Source: Fuerstiella marisgermanici (GTDB taxonomy: Bacteria > Planctomycetota > Planctomycetia > Planctomycetales > Planctomycetaceae). From it: 64,000 bases of DNA. Location: assembly GCF_001983935.1 (NCBI RefSeq), contig NZ_CP017641.1:1612001-1676000 (forward strand), read 5' to 3'. Positions 61,534 through 64,000 of this stretch are shown here, piece by piece; position 1 is the stretch's first letter, and every line of letters begins with the position of its first letter. The translations under genes and the position numbers were made by a program. Below the pieces are notes generated by a model that worked only from the letters and a program-made list of their open reading frames with translations, had not been told where the DNA came from and searched no databases.

Positions 61534-61875
61534 GGATTTTGGCCTGTTTGGAAGAGTCAGGCGATTGGAAGAAGCCCAATCCGGCAGGTACATACCTTCT
61601 GCCAGACATTCGCAATCGCGCAGAACAACGCAATCGGTATCGGTGCCGCAAAGGCGCAACATTGCGCCGTCTGCACTGCTCTTCCACTTTTGCCATTTCC
61701 CCCTATCGGATAGATCCGATTCTGACACCCGTGCTCGATGATGGCTCTGCTCAGTGGGGTACTCGCGGGGTTTCGACCCAAACCTGGCTCGCGCCGCGCA
61801 GCGGTTTACGAGGCATTTGGTGGGTAAAAACACTACCTTCCTGACGCTCATGCAGCGTTCAGCCGTCAGGCGTGG
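61534..61875. other. Region upstream of the giant gene
   Basis: It carries the in-frame upstream extension of the giant ORF (to 61851), which has three further possible ATG starts but no signal peptide or repeat. It probably contains the 5' leader and promoter. AGAAGG lies immediately ahead of one in-frame ATG at about 61593. Confidence 0.4.
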
Positions 61876-62775
61876 TCAGACAATTCCGTAGATGCCCGAC
61901 TTCACGAAATGCACTTCATTGGACCGGATCTGGTAGTCAACACCTACGTCATACAGCAGGTGGTCCAGGTCGGATTCGTGTTCTGCGACGAACGTCTGAA
62001 ACACGTCCGGGTAATTTTGCCATCGCAAAAAGAACTTCAGTTGGCGGACGTTCACGCCAGAAAAATACACGGTGTTGGAAGTACGTTTGTTGGCCAGACA
62101 GACGGTTTGGCATTCCATCAGTTCACGACGCAGCAGCGTCTCGACCAATGTGTTTGGTTCATTCAAAAAGGCGCTGCACTGGACCTTGTCCACAATTTGT
62201 TCGCGGTCCTGAGCGTCAAAAAAGAAGTAGAAGTTCTCCAGTTCTGTCGCATCCGGGTCGTTTTTAAAGCCGTAGCTAATGCCGCTGGAAACTGTGCTGC
62301 CAGGATTGCCGACATAAACGTGAACGGTGTCGACGTTTCCATTCGCCGCGGCGACTGCTGCATTCAAGTCGAAGGAAAACATGAAGTAAGGAATGTTCTC
62401 CCCCACGGTGTCTGGAAATTGCAGCTGTCCCTGGCAAGCCGATTCCAGACGTTTGACGGATACGATGCGATCCTGCCGCTCATAGTCGTACAAATACATT
62501 TCCAGCGACCACTGGCCATCGATCTGCTTCACACCATAGACGCTTCGAAAATCCCCCAGCCCTGCCCGAATTGTTTCGATCGTTTCGGCCAGCCACTCTG
62601 CCTCCGGCATCTGTTGAATCGCCAGCCACAGCAAACTCGACGCCCGCAGTTTGCCCTCGCCTGTCGCTGGCGGTTCGTAAGGCCACCAACAATAGTTGCG
62701 GTACGGATCACCGGGACGAATGCGTTCTGATAAGATTCGATCGTCCAAAAACGAACCGGATTCAGGAACTGACAT
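61876..62775 (-). CDS. Unknown cytoplasmic-type protein, 299 residues
   Basis: The protein has no signal peptide or transmembrane segment. It is rich in aromatic residues, with alternating beta-type phrases such as YFMFSFDLNAAV, VHVYVGNPGS, FYFFFDAQD and LKFFLRWQNYPDVF. I do not recognise a family. The gene is divergent from 62806 with only 30 bases between starts, suggesting a shared control region. The order of hydrophobic strands is loosely similar to that of the 62806 protein, so the two may be distant relatives. It lies just upstream of the giant gene on the same strand. Confidence 0.7.
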   Translation of the reverse strand: MSVPESGSFLDDRILSERIRPGDPYRNYCWWPYEPPATGEGKLRASSLLWLAIQQMPEAEWLAETIETIRAGLGDFRSVYGVKQIDGQWSLEMYLYDYERQDRIVSVKRLESACQGQLQFPDTVGENIPYFMFSFDLNAAVAAANGNVDTVHVYVGNPGSTVSSGISYGFKNDPDATELENFYFFFDAQDREQIVDKVQCSAFLNEPNTLVETLLRRELMECQTVCLANKRTSNTVYFSGVNVRQLKFFLRWQNYPDVFQTFVAEHESDLDHLLYDVGVDYQIRSNEVHFVKSGIYGIV

Positions 62776-62805
62776 GGCTGATCATTTGAAAGCTGGTGAA
62801 ACGCG

Positions 62806-63630
62806 ATGACGTTGCGAGAATGCTTCGCGGAATTCGGCATGGAAAATCTGTTGCGATGGATTGCCGAATCCCGACCGCCGCTGAATTTCGAACGGTCGCT
62901 GCGACTGCAACCCGACACTGTTGAAGTTCGTCGGTGTTTGTTCTCGTTTCCAACGGCCGCTCTGGGAAATTCGGCGGTCGACGAAGTCTTGCAGATTTGT
63001 CGCTTGATGAGCAGCCCGGAACAGCAGCTGACTGCTATTCAACGCTTCTTTCGTGGCGCCGAACACGTGCACTTCGGGTTTGAATGCACGGGCGATACTG
63101 CCATCGGAAAGTGCTATCTTGAACTGGCGGATTCCGGGCCCGCCGCCAGCGAGACAGCTCGGCTGAAGTTTCTGGGCTACAAATGGTCAATCAATGATCC
63201 TTCCGTTGCCGTCGTTAGTCGCTATCGCACGCTGCCTGTGAAGACCTGGGCCAATGTGGCAGAAACGATGCAACAACAGGTGTCGGCTGACTTACGCCCA
63301 GCCATGTCGCAACTGCTGGGCGAGTTCCAACCCGCGACGGACGGCGTGGAAGCAGCAGAACTCAACTTGCTGGAAGTGGAAGAAGAAGGCAGCAACCGCC
63401 GTTCGTACGATCTTAATGTCTATGCCGTCGAGCACACAGTCGCTGATGTCGTACAGTCCATCCGCACTGTAGCGGCAGCTCTTCATTGTAATATGCAGCA
63501 ACTGGATCAATGGGCCGCTGACAACCGGGAAGCCACGGTCGGCCACGTCGCGGTCGGGCAGAATCGCGTCGGCCTTCCTTTTCTAACAATCTACCACAGT
63601 GCAGACATCAAACAGTTGATTCTAAAGTAG
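62806..63630 (+). CDS. Unknown cytoplasmic-type protein, 274 residues
   Basis: The protein starts at ATG 62806, ends at TAG 63630 and lacks a signal peptide or transmembrane segment. A central part contains HVHFGFECTGDTAIGKCYLEL and LKFLGYKWSIND, an alternating beta pattern; the C-terminal third is helical. I do not recognise the family with confidence. The strand order faintly recalls ABBA-type (PatF/LynF-like) prenyltransferases, but this is only a hypothesis. It is divergent from 61876 and converges on the O-methyltransferase gene, 21 bases from its stop. Confidence 0.7.
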   Translation: MTLRECFAEFGMENLLRWIAESRPPLNFERSLRLQPDTVEVRRCLFSFPTAALGNSAVDEVLQICRLMSSPEQQLTAIQRFFRGAEHVHFGFECTGDTAIGKCYLELADSGPAASETARLKFLGYKWSINDPSVAVVSRYRTLPVKTWANVAETMQQQVSADLRPAMSQLLGEFQPATDGVEAAELNLLEVEEEGSNRRSYDLNVYAVEHTVADVVQSIRTVAAALHCNMQQLDQWAADNREATVGHVAVGQNRVGLPFLTIYHSADIKQLILK

Positions 63631-63651
63631 CTGTGATTCGCCGCAGCCTGA

Positions 63652-64000
63652 CTACGACTTCTTCGCAGTGATCAGCAGGAATGGCACTTCCAACGGAATT
63701 GTTTGAACGTTCACATCAGTGAAACCAATCTGCTGTAGCCACGTTTGGTAGCTGTCCGGTTCGCGGTACGACCGAAAAAACAGCATGACGGGAAGCAATC
63801 CGTACGGCGTTTCTTCGACGCTGAAGTCCCAGCGTTGACGTTCGAAGATCAGAATCGTTCCACCGGGCGGCAGCGCGTTGTAGCTTTTCTGAAGTAGTCC
63901 CGGCACACGGTCATCGGGCCAGTCGTGCAGGACTGACTTCCATGTGATCAAGTCGCATTCAGTGGGAAACGCTTCCTGCTGCATATCGGCGGGACAAAAC
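63652..64000 (-). CDS. SAM-dependent O-methyltransferase, C-terminal part, runs off the window
   Basis: The minus-strand frame is open from the window edge to the TAG at 63652-63654 and gives the last 115 residues or so. It contains LITWKSVLHDWPDDRVPGLL followed by ALPPGGTILIFERQ, and ends IPLEVPFLLITAKKS. The H-D-W motif followed by an LPPGG-type strand is typical of the plant/bacterial O-methyltransferase family 2 (hydroxyindole-O-methyltransferase-like). The SAM-binding motif I lies outside the window. The partners are the two unknown genes next to it. Confidence 0.8.
   Translation of the reverse strand, partial: FCPADMQQEAFPTECDLITWKSVLHDWPDDRVPGLLQKSYNALPPGGTILIFERQRWDFSVEETPYGLLPVMLFFRSYREPDSYQTWLQQIGFTDVNVQTIPLEVPFLLITAKKS

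Noticed and set aside
25645-61303. Many plus-strand open frames of 60-350 codons opposite the giant gene
   Set aside because: They are mirror frames of a repetitive coding sequence. They repeat with the same period and have low-complexity translations with no domain.
61534-61851. 106-residue N-terminal extension of the giant protein
   Set aside because: No repeat or signal character, and the LEPR-like motif lies about 60 residues after the 61533 start as expected. It cannot be fully excluded.

Overview
The window looks like a piece of a planctomycete (Planctomycetota) chromosome. The base composition is moderately GC-rich. Many genes encode large exported proteins of families common in that phylum: an LEPR-XLL-like N-terminal motif on a giant protein, an inverse-autotransporter barrel, a VWA protein with a glycine-rich tail, an LRR/TPR lipoprotein and a DUF4332 protein. 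The phylum assignment is an inference from protein content. No rRNA, tRNA, CRISPR array, insertion sequence or prophage was recognised.

Layout. Positions 1-401 hold the N-terminal part of a circularly permuted ATP-grasp protein (minus), divergent from a phospholipase-C-like/DUF4332 fusion (701-2230, plus). Positions 2646-8999 (minus) encode a 2117-residue inverse-autotransporter protein whose beta-helix passenger carries a metzincin-type zinc site and EF-hand-like loops. From 9797 to 20670 lies a run of exported or membrane proteins: a one-TM small protein, an internally duplicated exported protein, an anchored HExxH metallopeptidase, a VWA protein followed by a DUF2135 protein, an LRR/TPR lipoprotein, and a multi-TM protein with a cadherin-like segment. 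A core-metabolism block follows: GAPDH (gap) with its own terminator, then rpe, a degenerate histidine-phosphatase-like gene and accD, the last three tightly packed. A 2OG-Fe(II) oxygenase gene broken by one frameshift (24942-25591) follows.

Most of the right half (25612-61533, minus) is one open frame of about 12,000 codons. It encodes a giant repetitive surface or secreted protein. In N-to-C order it has a LEPR-like motif; five 360-425-residue repeats containing an aromatic-glycine-to-tryptophan motif; leukotoxin/LktA-like beta repeats; a filamentous-haemagglutinin-like section; five 183-residue RTX super-repeats; about 48 RTX modules of 58 residues, partly expanded by recent 1044-bp tandem duplication; canonical RTX; a Calx-beta-like segment; and four Fn3-like modules. 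The window ends with two unrecognised divergent genes and the C-terminal part of an O-methyltransferase.

Most of the non-housekeeping genes appear to serve the cell surface: outer-membrane barrel, adhesin-like repeats, calcium-binding repeats and secreted metallopeptidases. No type I, two-partner or other dedicated secretion machinery is present in the window, so how the giant protein is exported cannot be answered here.
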